Source: JACVRW01 sp963827065 (GTDB lineage Bacteria; Actinomycetota; Thermoleophilia; Solirubrobacterales; Thermoleophilaceae). From it: a stretch of DNA of 64,000 nt. Made by a program: the position numbers and the translations under genes. Where the stretch lies: contig CAWGZM010000012.1 of NCBI GenBank assembly GCA_963827065.1, positions 62,001 to 126,000 on the forward strand. Reading direction: 5' to 3'. Positions 8,603 through 15,954 of the stretch are shown here, in pieces (position 1 is the stretch's first letter; each line of letters begins with the position of its first letter). A model generated the notes under the pieces. The model did not search any database, was not told the origin of the DNA, and saw nothing but the letters and a program-made list of their open reading frames with translations.

Positions 8603-8622
8603 CATAGCCACTGTTGGCTATG
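8603..8622. promoter_or_regulatory. Inverted repeat in divergent promoter region
   Basis: Perfect 8-bp arms CATAGCCA and TGGCTATG with a CTGT spacer. It lies in the 126-bp region between the divergently transcribed AcoR-like regulator (start 8562) and the methyltransferase (start 8689). The position fits an operator acting on one or both genes. It is not related in sequence to the dyad at 6767. Confidence 0.5.
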
Positions 8623-8688
8623 CCACCCGTCCGGCAAATGGCCTGTTCTGGCGAAGCGCCCCGCCGGGACCGCACATACGGTCGCCGC

Positions 8689-9576
8689 ATGGAACGCCGA
8701 ACCACAACCGATCCGTTGATGATGGAGGCGGCAGCGCTGGCGAGGATCGAGGCCGTGTCCGCGCACGACAGCGCCAAGGCCCAGGCCCGCTCCATGTGGG
8801 CGCTCGGCGACTATCACCGCTTCGCGAAGCAGACGGTGTGGGCCCTCGGCCCGCTCCTCGTCCAAGCGTGCGGGATAGCCGCCGGCCAGCGGGTGCTCGA
8901 CGTGGCAGCCGGCACGGGCAACGTGGCTATCCGCGCCGCCGAGACCGGCGCGGACGTCGTCGCATCGGACCTGACGCCGGAGAGCCTCGAGGCCGGCCGC
9001 ACCGAGGCCCGAGCCCACGGCGTCGATCTCGACTGGGTCGAGGCGGACGCCGAGGCGCTCCCGTTCGCCGACGGCGAGTTCGACGTCGTCACGTCCGCGC
9101 TCGGCGCGATCTTTGCGCCCGACCAGCAGGCGGTCGCGGACGAGCTCGTGCGCGTCTGCCGGCCCGGCGGCACGATCGGAATGATCAACTTCACGCCCGG
9201 CGGCCTGGCAGCTGAGTTTTTCGCGCTCCTGGGACGCTACGCAGCCCCTCCTCCCGGAGCGCCGTCCCCGCTGCTGTGGGGCAGCAAGAAACATGTGCGC
9301 GAGCTGTTCGGAGGCAGCCTCGACCCGCTTGAGCTCAACGTCGACCGGTATGTGGAGCGCAGCTCCGACCCGGAGGCGTACTGCGCCTTGTTCGAGGAGA
9401 CGTTCGGCCCTCTGATCGCGATTCGCGGGAGCCTCGCCGAAGACCCCGAGCGCCTGGCTGCACTCGAGCGCGAGTTCCGAGAGTTCGCCGTGCGCGCGAA
9501 CGTTGGGCCCGCCGCCGGGCCGGCGGAGTACCCCTATGAGCACCTGCTCGTGCTGGGCAGGAAGGACGGCTCGTAG
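8689..9576 (+). CDS. Class I SAM-dependent methyltransferase
   Basis: A 295-aa methyltransferase. The SAM-binding motif I is VLDVAAGTGNVAIRAAETGA, followed by the acidic residue at the end of beta-2 (VVASDLTPESLE) and motif LPFADGEFDVVTSALG of the Methyltransf_11/25 group. About 50 residues precede the core; ATG 8689 is the first plausible start, and a shorter version from a later Met is possible. Similar proteins methylate small molecules (UbiE/arsenite-type fold), but no substrate can be assigned. It is divergent from the AcoR-like gene and stands alone before the tRNA. Confidence 0.87.
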   Translation: MERRTTTDPLMMEAAALARIEAVSAHDSAKAQARSMWALGDYHRFAKQTVWALGPLLVQACGIAAGQRVLDVAAGTGNVAIRAAETGADVVASDLTPESLEAGRTEARAHGVDLDWVEADAEALPFADGEFDVVTSALGAIFAPDQQAVADELVRVCRPGGTIGMINFTPGGLAAEFFALLGRYAAPPPGAPSPLLWGSKKHVRELFGGSLDPLELNVDRYVERSSDPEAYCALFEETFGPLIAIRGSLAEDPERLAALEREFREFAVRANVGPAAGPAEYPYEHLLVLGRKDGS

Positions 9577-9723
9577 CCGGGCCGATGAGCCGCGGATCAA
9601 GCCGCCTCCCCTCACTTCCGTGCGAGCTTCTCGGCGACGGCCGCCCGGGTGACGCCCGGTGGGTTCGCGGTCCCCGTCGAGATGCGTCGGCCCCCTTCAG
9701 GGTGGCTATGCTCAGACGTCGAT

Positions 9724-9794
9724 TGGGGGGTCGTCTAATGGCAAGACGCCAGCCTCTGGAGCTGGTTATCGGGGTTCGAGTCCCTGCCCCCCAG
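9724..9794 (+). tRNA. tRNA-Gln (anticodon CTG)
   Basis: A full cloverleaf can be drawn: acceptor TGGGGGG/CCCCCCA, D-stem GTCT/AGAC, anticodon stem CCAGC/GCTGG with loop CTCTGGA (anticodon CTG at 9756-9758), T-stem CGGGG/CCCTG with loop TTCGAGT, discriminator G at 9794. CCA is not encoded. A possible -10 (TATGCT) lies at 9704-9709. No integrase or attachment-site duplication is visible next to it. Confidence 0.95.
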
Positions 9795-9912
9795 CTCGGT
9801 CGGGCCCGGCCGCAAGCGAGAACAAGCTAACGCGGCAAGCGGGGAGAAGGCCCTGCATGGCCGTGTGGAAGAACGGCGCCGACCGTGAGCAGTGGCCCGG
9901 GTTCCCTGCCCG

Positions 9913-11577
9913 TCAGTCCCGCCGCACCCGCACCCTCAGCGTTGTCCGCTTCCCGCGTGCGTCCACCATGGACACCGGCACCGTCACCGTCCGCGGAACC
10001 TTGCGCTTCGCCTCGAGGCCGCGCCAGACGATCTTCACACGGCGAGCGCCGCCACCGAGGTTCGGGCGGACCGTCCGGCGGGTGCCGCGCGCCCGCAGGC
10101 GCCGGCCGTCCACATGCACCCGGGGTCGGGGCCGCCCCCGTCTCAGGGCCTTCGGGAGCGACAGGCGGGCCGCCATGATGTCGGGCCCGCGCCGGGGCGC
10201 GTGAAGGATCGCCGCGAGCACGAATCTCCTGCCGCGCTTCGTGAGCGTCAGCCGAGCTTCGGGGTCACAGCCTGGCGTGGCCAGGTCCTGCTTGAACTCG
10301 GCCACCTTGCCGGAGTGGGCCGTGAGCTTTACGCCGACCTCGGTCGGAGTGCCGTCACGGCAGAGGTCCTTCGTCAGCTCCAGGACGCCGGTCGGGCCAC
10401 CCCCGAACTGGAGCGTGAAGCTCCGCAGCGGCAGGTCCGGATTGCTCGGGAAGACGTTCCGCGTGCCGAAGGAACCGACCTCGGTCACACCGTCGATGCG
10501 CAGGTCCACGGGCGGCGGCAGGATCACCATGAGGCCGGGCAAGACCGCCGGCGTGTTGAGGGCCAGGTAGACCGGGCCGCGCACGGGCTCCGCCTGGAGC
10601 GGCGAATCGATGATCGCCGTGCCGACGCGCGAGCTGTCGGGACAGGCGCTCGCGTCGGCCTGAGGACGCAGGCAGGCGCGCCCGAGGGCCGCCTGGGAAG
10701 GCGCCAACGAGAGCGGCAGCGTCACCTCGGCGCGCTTCAGCGCAGCCTGCTCGGGATCGAAGCGCAGCGTGGTCGAGAACGGTACGCGGGAACGCACTCT
10801 GGTCGCTCCCGGCGCGCCCACGGACCCCTCCGCGGCGGGCGTGAACCCGAGCTGGTCGCAGCCGGTGGGAGTGAAGGTGAAGGTCTTCTGGGCGAACGTG
10901 CCAGGAGCCCCGTACGAGTTCACTCGCGCGAGCGAGGTCGCGGGCGCGCACGAGGTGGGCATCCGCATGAACGAGCCGCGGCTGGCCTTGCCGAGGAAGG
11001 TCAGTCGGACGCTCGTGATCTGGATGTCGAGGCCCGACTGCTCGCGCGGCTGGTCGGAAAAGAGCGATTCGAGGCCGATCCCGTCAGCTCCGGGACGGAG
11101 GTACACCGGCGACTCGAGGAATACCGGGGGCAGCGCCTGGGGAAGCGGAGCCGGCAGCTCGAGCGGCTGGAGCCTTACCCCGAGACGAGCCGGCTCGCCG
11201 CCGAGCGGGCGGAGGTTGTAGACCGTTCCGTTGATCGTTTGCGGCACGCCAAGGATCGGCAGGACGTTGATCAAAGCGGTCACCTGGACGGTCCCGACCT
11301 TGGCGTCGTCAGCGCAACCCTGAGCCGAGCGCAGCTGCTCCCTCGTGCAGAGTGCCGCGCCCTGAGGATTCCCGAGGAGGCCGGGAGCGAGCCGGACAAA
11401 GCTGTCCTTGACGTCGTCGCCCGCAGACGGGGTCATCCGCTGGAACAGCGTCACGTCAGGGTGCGAGCCGGCCTGCGTGCTCGACGGCGTGACTGTGAAC
11501 TCGTCGAGGGTCACGTCCGCGGCAGCGGTCGAGGGAACGATGGCAAGGATCAGGAACGACAGTGCGAGGCGCCTCAT
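9913..11577 (-). CDS. Secreted hypothetical protein (554 aa)
   Basis: The ATG at 11577 is followed by a clear signal peptide (MRRLALSFLILAIVPSTAAA, cleavage near AAA-DV). The mature protein is rich in beta-strand-forming sequence and Pro/Gly, with paired cysteines suggestive of extracytoplasmic disulfides. Two similar internal segments (about 80-260 and 270-420), each with a conserved Cys, give the impression of a duplicated domain. The last 70 residues are very basic (many Arg), possibly binding the cell wall. I do not recognise a family. It is convergent with the tRNA region and divergent from the damaged cupredoxin gene. Confidence 0.75.
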   Translation of the reverse strand: MRRLALSFLILAIVPSTAAADVTLDEFTVTPSSTQAGSHPDVTLFQRMTPSAGDDVKDSFVRLAPGLLGNPQGAALCTREQLRSAQGCADDAKVGTVQVTALINVLPILGVPQTINGTVYNLRPLGGEPARLGVRLQPLELPAPLPQALPPVFLESPVYLRPGADGIGLESLFSDQPREQSGLDIQITSVRLTFLGKASRGSFMRMPTSCAPATSLARVNSYGAPGTFAQKTFTFTPTGCDQLGFTPAAEGSVGAPGATRVRSRVPFSTTLRFDPEQAALKRAEVTLPLSLAPSQAALGRACLRPQADASACPDSSRVGTAIIDSPLQAEPVRGPVYLALNTPAVLPGLMVILPPPVDLRIDGVTEVGSFGTRNVFPSNPDLPLRSFTLQFGGGPTGVLELTKDLCRDGTPTEVGVKLTAHSGKVAEFKQDLATPGCDPEARLTLTKRGRRFVLAAILHAPRRGPDIMAARLSLPKALRRGRPRPRVHVDGRRLRARGTRRTVRPNLGGGARRVKIVWRGLEAKRKVPRTVTVPVSMVDARGKRTTLRVRVRRD

Positions 11578-11730
11578 CGGAGTCAAGTTACGGCCAGGGA
11601 CGCGGCTATGCGCCGGTTCCCCGTCATGACCAGGCTCCGCGCGACCGACGGCCGCCGAGCCCGGCGCGATCGGGTGGAAACCACGATCGGGCGCCACCGC
11701 TTCGTGGATCACGGCGCGCGTATGAGTGGA

Positions 11731-11751
11731 CGTCCGCGCGGAGCGCGGACG
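11731..11751. promoter_or_regulatory. Inverted repeat in 288-bp divergent gap
   Basis: Perfect 9-bp arms CGTCCGCGC and GCGCGGACG around a GGA loop, in the gap 11578-11865 between the secreted 554-aa protein gene (minus) and the cupredoxin remnant (plus). It could be an operator or a hairpin. A smaller dyad GTGGCG-CGC-CGCCAC lies about 50 bp further on. Nothing else in this gap reads as a gene. Confidence 0.4.
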
Positions 11752-11865
11752 GCGACGCAGATGATCGATACCGGCTAAGGCCGGGCGGCAATGGTTCGTT
11801 TGTGGCGCGCCGCCACTCGCGAGCGCCGAAAAGCAGGCGTACCGTCGTTCGTTACGTAAGACACA

Positions 11866-12743
11866 ATGAGCCGTCGCGCACGCCATCTATCGCTTTATCT
11901 GGCCGCCCTGGCCGCCGGAGCGGCTAGTGGCGCTTTGCGGGGACCGCGTGCGCGGCGCAGGCGGCCGCCCACGTTCTCGCGAGCCACAACCGCTAGCTGG
12001 ACAACACCTGGGCGGCTGACGGGACCACCGCAACCTCCGCCGAGCTCACCGCTGGCGGAACGGTCACACTTCGACCGACCCACCAGGGAACAACTCGCAC
12101 AACGCCATCTTCAGGGCCCGGCGCCAGACCGAACCTCGTGCAATCCAGCGCTGTCCCGTGACAGCCGCTCCGGACGAACTGGACCGCGGACTGCACTTTT
12201 GACACTCCCGGGGACGTACACGTTCATCTGCACCGTGCACCGGCACGAGACGATGCACGGCGACCGTGCGTAGTCCAGCCCGGCGGCACGCCCACACCGC
12301 CCGGCGGCAACCCGCCGGGCGGCAACCCGCCGGGCGGCGGCGGCGGCGGCTCTGGCGGCGGCGGAGGCGGCGGCGGCAACGACCCCGGCGGCTCGCCCAC
12401 GCAGCCAGGCTCCACGAGCATCAAGTTCGCGCGCAAGCAGACCGGCACCACCCTGCGTGGCTCGGTCACTGCGGCGGCCGGCGCCAAGATCGTCGTCACC
12501 GCGCTTGTCTCGAACCGCTACCTCAGCACCAGCCGGCCGAAGAAGGTCAAGAAGGTCAGCGTCGGGTCCCAGACCAAGCGCTCGACGGGCGCCAAGGTCA
12601 GCTTCGCCGTGAAGCTCAGCAAGGCTGCCCGCAAGGCCCTGAAGAGCCGCGACAAGCTCTCCGTGACGCTTCGCATCGTCGTCACTCCGTCCGGCGGCAA
12701 GGCGACCACCAAGACGGTCGCCGTCAAGCTGAGCGCGGACTAG
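11866..12743 (+). pseudogene. Secreted cupredoxin (plastocyanin-like) protein, multiply frameshifted
   Basis: Pieces of one secreted copper protein can be read in three frames. It opens with a signal peptide (MSRRARHLSLYLAALAAGAA). Then come cupredoxin fragments in shifting frames: DNTWAADGTTATSAELTAGG, NNSHNAIF, NWTADCTFDTPG and GTYTFICTVHRHETMHG. These carry the His, Cys, His and Met copper ligands. After two more 1-nt shifts near 12260 the frame runs unbroken through VVQPGG, a Gly/Pro-rich linker and a Lys-rich C-terminal domain (KKVKKVSVGSQTKRS) to TAG at 12743. At least five frame changes fall within about 320 bp. It is either a decayed gene or a stretch of poor consensus; the intact 3' half argues for the latter. 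Confidence 0.7.
12298..12380 (+). repeat. Gly/Pro-coding low-complexity repeat
   Basis: Tandem 12-nt units of the type CCGGGCGGCAAC run into a GGC-rich tract. In the frame of the cupredoxin C-terminal half they encode PPGGN repeats and then a poly-Gly linker. Such tracts are slippage-prone and hard to sequence, which may relate to the frame breaks just upstream. Confidence 0.7.
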
Positions 12744-13552
12744 GCCGCCGCTCGCGCCGCGGGCACGAGCCTCAGCCGGTCCGGCAGGAACGGCACCACG
12801 GCCCGCTTCACGTACTCGCCGCCCGCCCGCACCAGCGCGCGGCGCACGAACGCGGGCGGCACCGGGGCGAAGCCGTACTCGCGCCGGATCCGGTCAGGCA
12901 GCAGCGCGATCGTTATGAAGTTGACGGTCTCGAGCAGGGGCTGCGCCATCCACGGTACCGGCGGTTCCAGCACGATCGAGCGGGCGCGCTCGCGCGCCCA
13001 GTCGGTGATGAAGAGCCTCTCGCCATCGAGCATCGAGCGCCGGTAGTCGTCGAGGTCGGCGAGCGTCCGCGGCATGTCGTCCGCGCGCAGGCCGAACAGC
13101 CGGCCCACCACGCGGTAGTCCTTCCAGTAGCCCGCCTCCTCGTCGCGCGTCAGCGAGCCGACGTAGGTGCGGTAGACGACGACGCCCGAATCGACGAGCG
13201 TGAAAAGCACCCACAGAAGCAGCTCGGGATCGTCCGCCCGGTAAGGAGTGCCGGCGGGGTAGGGACCGACCGCTTCGCGCAGCTTGCCGTTGACGCGCTT
13301 GTGCATCGCGCGGACGGTGCGCGTGACGCGATTTGCCTCCTCGCGCTCGCCGAAGCCGATCGTACCCATCACCTGCGCCGTGCGCGCGAGGCGCTCGTAG
13401 GGGTCGTCGACCGCGGTCGTGTGAGCGAGCAGCCCCGACACCGCCAGCGGGTGCGCCGCCTGCATCAGCAGCGCCCGCGGGCCGGACAGCGCAAGCGCAC
13501 GCTCGCGGTGCACGCGTCGCAGCATCGAGGAATCGTCGAAGTAGCCCGCCAT
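12740..13552 (-). CDS. MpaB-like oxygenase family protein (DUF2236)
   Basis: A 270-aa protein matching the MpaB/DUF2236 fold: the start GPRALLMQAAHPLAVSGLLAH, the central LLWVLFTLVDSGVVVYRTYVG and the C-terminal region PVPWMAQPLLETVNF are typical. Family members include latex-clearing protein and mycophenolic-acid pathway oxygenase MpaB, and bind heme b through conserved His/Arg residues; most bacterial members are uncharacterised. It has no signal peptide. Its TAG stop shares the CTAG palindrome with the TAG of the convergent cupredoxin remnant. It stands downstream of the flavoprotein operon but on its own start (ATG 13552). Confidence 0.83.
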   Translation of the reverse strand: MAGYFDDSSMLRRVHRERALALSGPRALLMQAAHPLAVSGLLAHTTAVDDPYERLARTAQVMGTIGFGEREEANRVTRTVRAMHKRVNGKLREAVGPYPAGTPYRADDPELLLWVLFTLVDSGVVVYRTYVGSLTRDEEAGYWKDYRVVGRLFGLRADDMPRTLADLDDYRRSMLDGERLFITDWARERARSIVLEPPVPWMAQPLLETVNFITIALLPDRIRREYGFAPVPPAFVRRALVRAGGEYVKRAVVPFLPDRLRLVPAARAAA

Positions 13553-13590
13553 CCGTCCAGGAACCTCCTACCCAGAGTACGAACGAGCAG

Positions 13591-14820
13591 CTAAAGCGAG
13601 CCGAGATCTTTGCTCTCGTCGGAGAGCGCGGCCGGATCGACCTGCGTGCGCTCGACGATGAAGCGCTGGGCGTGCTCCAGGTCGTCCGAGCGGCCGACGG
13701 TCAGCGCGGCCGTCACGCGCCCGTCGTCGATGTAGAAGGCCGTGAAGTCGCCGTCCTCGAGCGAGCCGCGCACGACCGGGTCGCCGGACCCAGGGCCGAC
13801 GTACTCCATCGAGGTCCAGTCGGCCAGGTCGGAGAAGAAGTAGGGCACCACGTCGTGCTCGACCCCCTGGCCGAGCATGTTGAGCGCGGCAGTCTTGCCC
13901 TGGTTGAAGGCCACGTCCCAGTGCTCGATCCGCATCGGGCGACCGTGGATCGGGCTGTCGTACTCGCATATGTCGCCGGCGGCGAAGATGCCCGGCACGG
14001 AGCTTTCGAGCTGAGCCGAGCACTTCACGCCGCCCGCCTCGCCGATCTCGAGACCGGCGCCCTTCGCGAGCGTCACGTCGGGAGTTACCCCGGCGCCGAT
14101 CACGACGAGGTCGCAGTCGAGCGACAGCCCGCTCTTCGTGACGACCCGCTCGACGCGGTCGCCCGAGCCCTCGAAGCGCTCGAGCTCCTCACTCCCATGG
14201 ATCTCGACGCCATGCTGTTCGAGCACACCCTGGAAGTAGCCGCCGATCTCCTGGCCGTAGAAGCGCTCGTGCGTGACCTCCTCGAGCATCACCAGCGAGC
14301 ACGTGTCCCCGTAAGCGGCGGTCAGCGACGCCGCCACCTCCGTCCCGATGTAGCTGCCGCCGATGATCACGACGCGTTTGCCGCGCTGTGCCTCCTCGCG
14401 CAGCGCCGTCGAGTTGGCGAAGGCGCGGATGTAGTGGATGCCGTCGAGCTCGCAGCCGGGGACCCGCAGCCGGCGCACGTTCGCCCCGGTCGCGACCAGC
14501 GCGTTGCCGAACTCGATCTCCTCCTTCGTCGACAGCCGCACCACGCGCTCGGCCGTGTCGAGCTTCATCACGCTCGTCCGCAGCATCAGCTCGATCTCCT
14601 GCTCCTCCCACCACTCGTCCGGGCGGAAGAGCACGTCCTCGCGGGACTCCTTGCCCCGCAGGTAGCCCTTCGTCAGCGGCGGCCGGTTGTAGGGAGGGTC
14701 GGGCTCGCGCCCGACGAGCAGGATCGATCCCTCGCCGCCCTCCTCGCGCAGCCAGCGCGCGCAGTTGCCGGCCGCGAGCCCGCCTCCGATGAGCAAATGG
14801 TCGACCCTGCGGTCCGCCAT
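13591..14820 (-). CDS. NAD(P)/FAD-dependent oxidoreductase, ferredoxin-reductase-like
   Basis: A 409-aa flavoprotein of the rubredoxin/putidaredoxin reductase type. Two dinucleotide-binding motifs are visible, LIGGGLAAGNCARWL at the N-terminus for FAD and VIIGGSYIGTEVAASL near residue 150 for NAD(P)H, then the FAD-binding FAAGDICEYDS. The C-terminal reductase domain is present. It would pass electrons from NAD(P)H to a ferredoxin, rubredoxin or cytochrome P450 partner, none of which is encoded nearby. It starts 3 nt after the KTN gene stop, so it is the last gene of that operon; the functional link to ion transport is unclear. Confidence 0.88.
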   Translation of the reverse strand: MADRRVDHLLIGGGLAAGNCARWLREEGGEGSILLVGREPDPPYNRPPLTKGYLRGKESREDVLFRPDEWWEEQEIELMLRTSVMKLDTAERVVRLSTKEEIEFGNALVATGANVRRLRVPGCELDGIHYIRAFANSTALREEAQRGKRVVIIGGSYIGTEVAASLTAAYGDTCSLVMLEEVTHERFYGQEIGGYFQGVLEQHGVEIHGSEELERFEGSGDRVERVVTKSGLSLDCDLVVIGAGVTPDVTLAKGAGLEIGEAGGVKCSAQLESSVPGIFAAGDICEYDSPIHGRPMRIEHWDVAFNQGKTAALNMLGQGVEHDVVPYFFSDLADWTSMEYVGPGSGDPVVRGSLEDGDFTAFYIDDGRVTAALTVGRSDDLEHAQRFIVERTQVDPAALSDESKDLGSL

Positions 14821-14823
14821 GCG

Positions 14824-15492
14824 TCAGGCCGCCGTGCGGTCGGTGAAGCGCTCCGTCACGCGGGACTCGATACCCACGTCGAGCACGAGCAACACTTCGT
14901 CGCCCGCCTCGACGACCGAGTCGCCCGACGGCACGAAGCCGCCCCCGTCGCGGAGGATCGAGATCACGAGCGAGCCGTCCGGCAGGCCCAGGTCCTTGAC
15001 TGTCTTGCCGGCGGCCTCGGAGCCGTCCGCCACCTCGAGTTCGATGATCTCGAGGCGCTCCTCGGGCAGGTCGAGCAGGTGAACGAGGCCGTACTTGGGC
15101 ACCTCGTGCTCGATAAGCCTCAGGATCAGGTCGGTGGCCGAGATGACCGGCTTGACACCGAGCAGCTCGAAGTGCTGCAGGTTGCGCGGGTTGTTGCAGC
15201 GCGCCACGACTCGCCCAACTCCGTACTTCTCACGCGCGACCTGGGAGATGAGGATGTTGTCCTCGTCGTCGCCGGTCACAGCCACGACGAGGTCGGCCCG
15301 CTCGATCCCGGCGCGCTCGAGCACCCACAGCTCGGAGCCGTCGCCGTAGAGCGCGCTGTGCTCCAGCTCCTGCTCGACGACCGCGTAGCGCTGCTGGTCC
15401 GACTCGATGACGGTGACCTCGTGGCGCTTGTTGATGAGCTCACGGGCGAGGTTCCAGCCGACCTTGCCCGCACCGACGATGACGACGTACAT
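14824..15492 (-). CDS. KTN (TrkA-N/TrkA-C) potassium-transport regulatory protein
   Basis: A 222-aa cytoplasmic RCK/KTN protein. The N-terminal Rossmann domain has GAGKVGWNLA and the acidic end of beta-2 (VIESDQQRY). The RCK-C domain occupies about 140-215 (EVADGSEAAGKTVKDLGLP...GDEVLLVLD). Such proteins gate K+ channels and transporters in response to NAD(H), ATP or c-di-AMP. A second, shorter KTN gene lies 3 nt upstream and a KimA-like permease precedes both. The arrangement resembles ceoB-ceoC beside an APC permease in mycobacteria (from memory). No TrkH/KtrB subunit is in the window. Confidence 0.9.
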   Translation of the reverse strand: MYVVIVGAGKVGWNLARELINKRHEVTVIESDQQRYAVVEQELEHSALYGDGSELWVLERAGIERADLVVAVTGDDEDNILISQVAREKYGVGRVVARCNNPRNLQHFELLGVKPVISATDLILRLIEHEVPKYGLVHLLDLPEERLEIIELEVADGSEAAGKTVKDLGLPDGSLVISILRDGGGFVPSGDSVVEAGDEVLLVLDVGIESRVTERFTDRTAA

Positions 15493-15495
15493 GGC

Positions 15496-15942
15496 CTAGC
15501 CGGACACTCCCTCGAAGCGGATCTGGCCGCGGACCGCCGCCTCGAGCAGCTCGATCGCCGTCTGCGTCGGGCAGACGGTCTGGAGGCCCTGCTCGGCGTA
15601 CCAGCGCGCCCGCGCCGGATCCAGCACGCGTACCACGACGCGCTCGATGTTGAAGCGGCGCTGCGCAATCTGGGCGATGACGAGGTTGGTGTTGTCGCCG
15701 TCGGTTGAGGCGACGAACGCGTCCGCCTGCTCGATACCGGCTGCCAGCAGGGCATCGATCTCGAGCGCCGTCCCCTCGGTGAAGCGGCCGCCGCGCTCCT
15801 CCCAGGAGGCGTCGGCATCGCGGTCCAGGAGCGCGATCGCCTCCGAGTCCTCGTCGAGGACGGAGACCTCGTGCCCCTCCAGGAGCATCGAGTGCGCTAT
15901 CGAAGACCCCACCCGGCCACATCCAACGATCAGCACGAACAT
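15496..15942 (-). CDS. KTN (TrkA-N) protein, single domain
   Basis: A 148-aa protein consisting of the TrkA-N Rossmann domain only: GCGRVGSSIAHSMLLEGHEV with the nucleotide-binding acidic residue in VLDEDSEAI. The RCK-C domain found in its neighbour is absent; the sequence after about 130 is short. It would form hetero- or homo-oligomeric rings with the 222-aa KTN protein. It lies between the permease and the second KTN gene with 12- and 3-nt gaps, clearly in one operon. Confidence 0.88.
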   Translation of the reverse strand: MFVLIVGCGRVGSSIAHSMLLEGHEVSVLDEDSEAIALLDRDADASWEERGGRFTEGTALEIDALLAAGIEQADAFVASTDGDNTNLVIAQIAQRRFNIERVVVRVLDPARARWYAEQGLQTVCPTQTAIELLEAAVRGQIRFEGVSG

Positions 15943-15954
15943 TCAGGTCCCACT

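Noticed and set aside
9724..9794. tRNA-Gln as an integration site for a genomic island
   Set aside because: No integrase gene and no direct repeat of the tRNA 3' end was seen within the window.
9892..11778. A 628-codon plus-strand frame opposite the secreted 554-aa protein
   Set aside because: The minus strand has a signal peptide and coherent beta-rich protein sequence; the plus strand has only Arg/Gly-rich noise.
12266..13594. A plus-strand frame across the cupredoxin C-terminus and the MpaB-like gene
   Set aside because: Another frame of the same strand gives the Gly/Pro linker and Lys-rich domain with a stop at 12743, and the MpaB-like protein is clearly on the minus strand.
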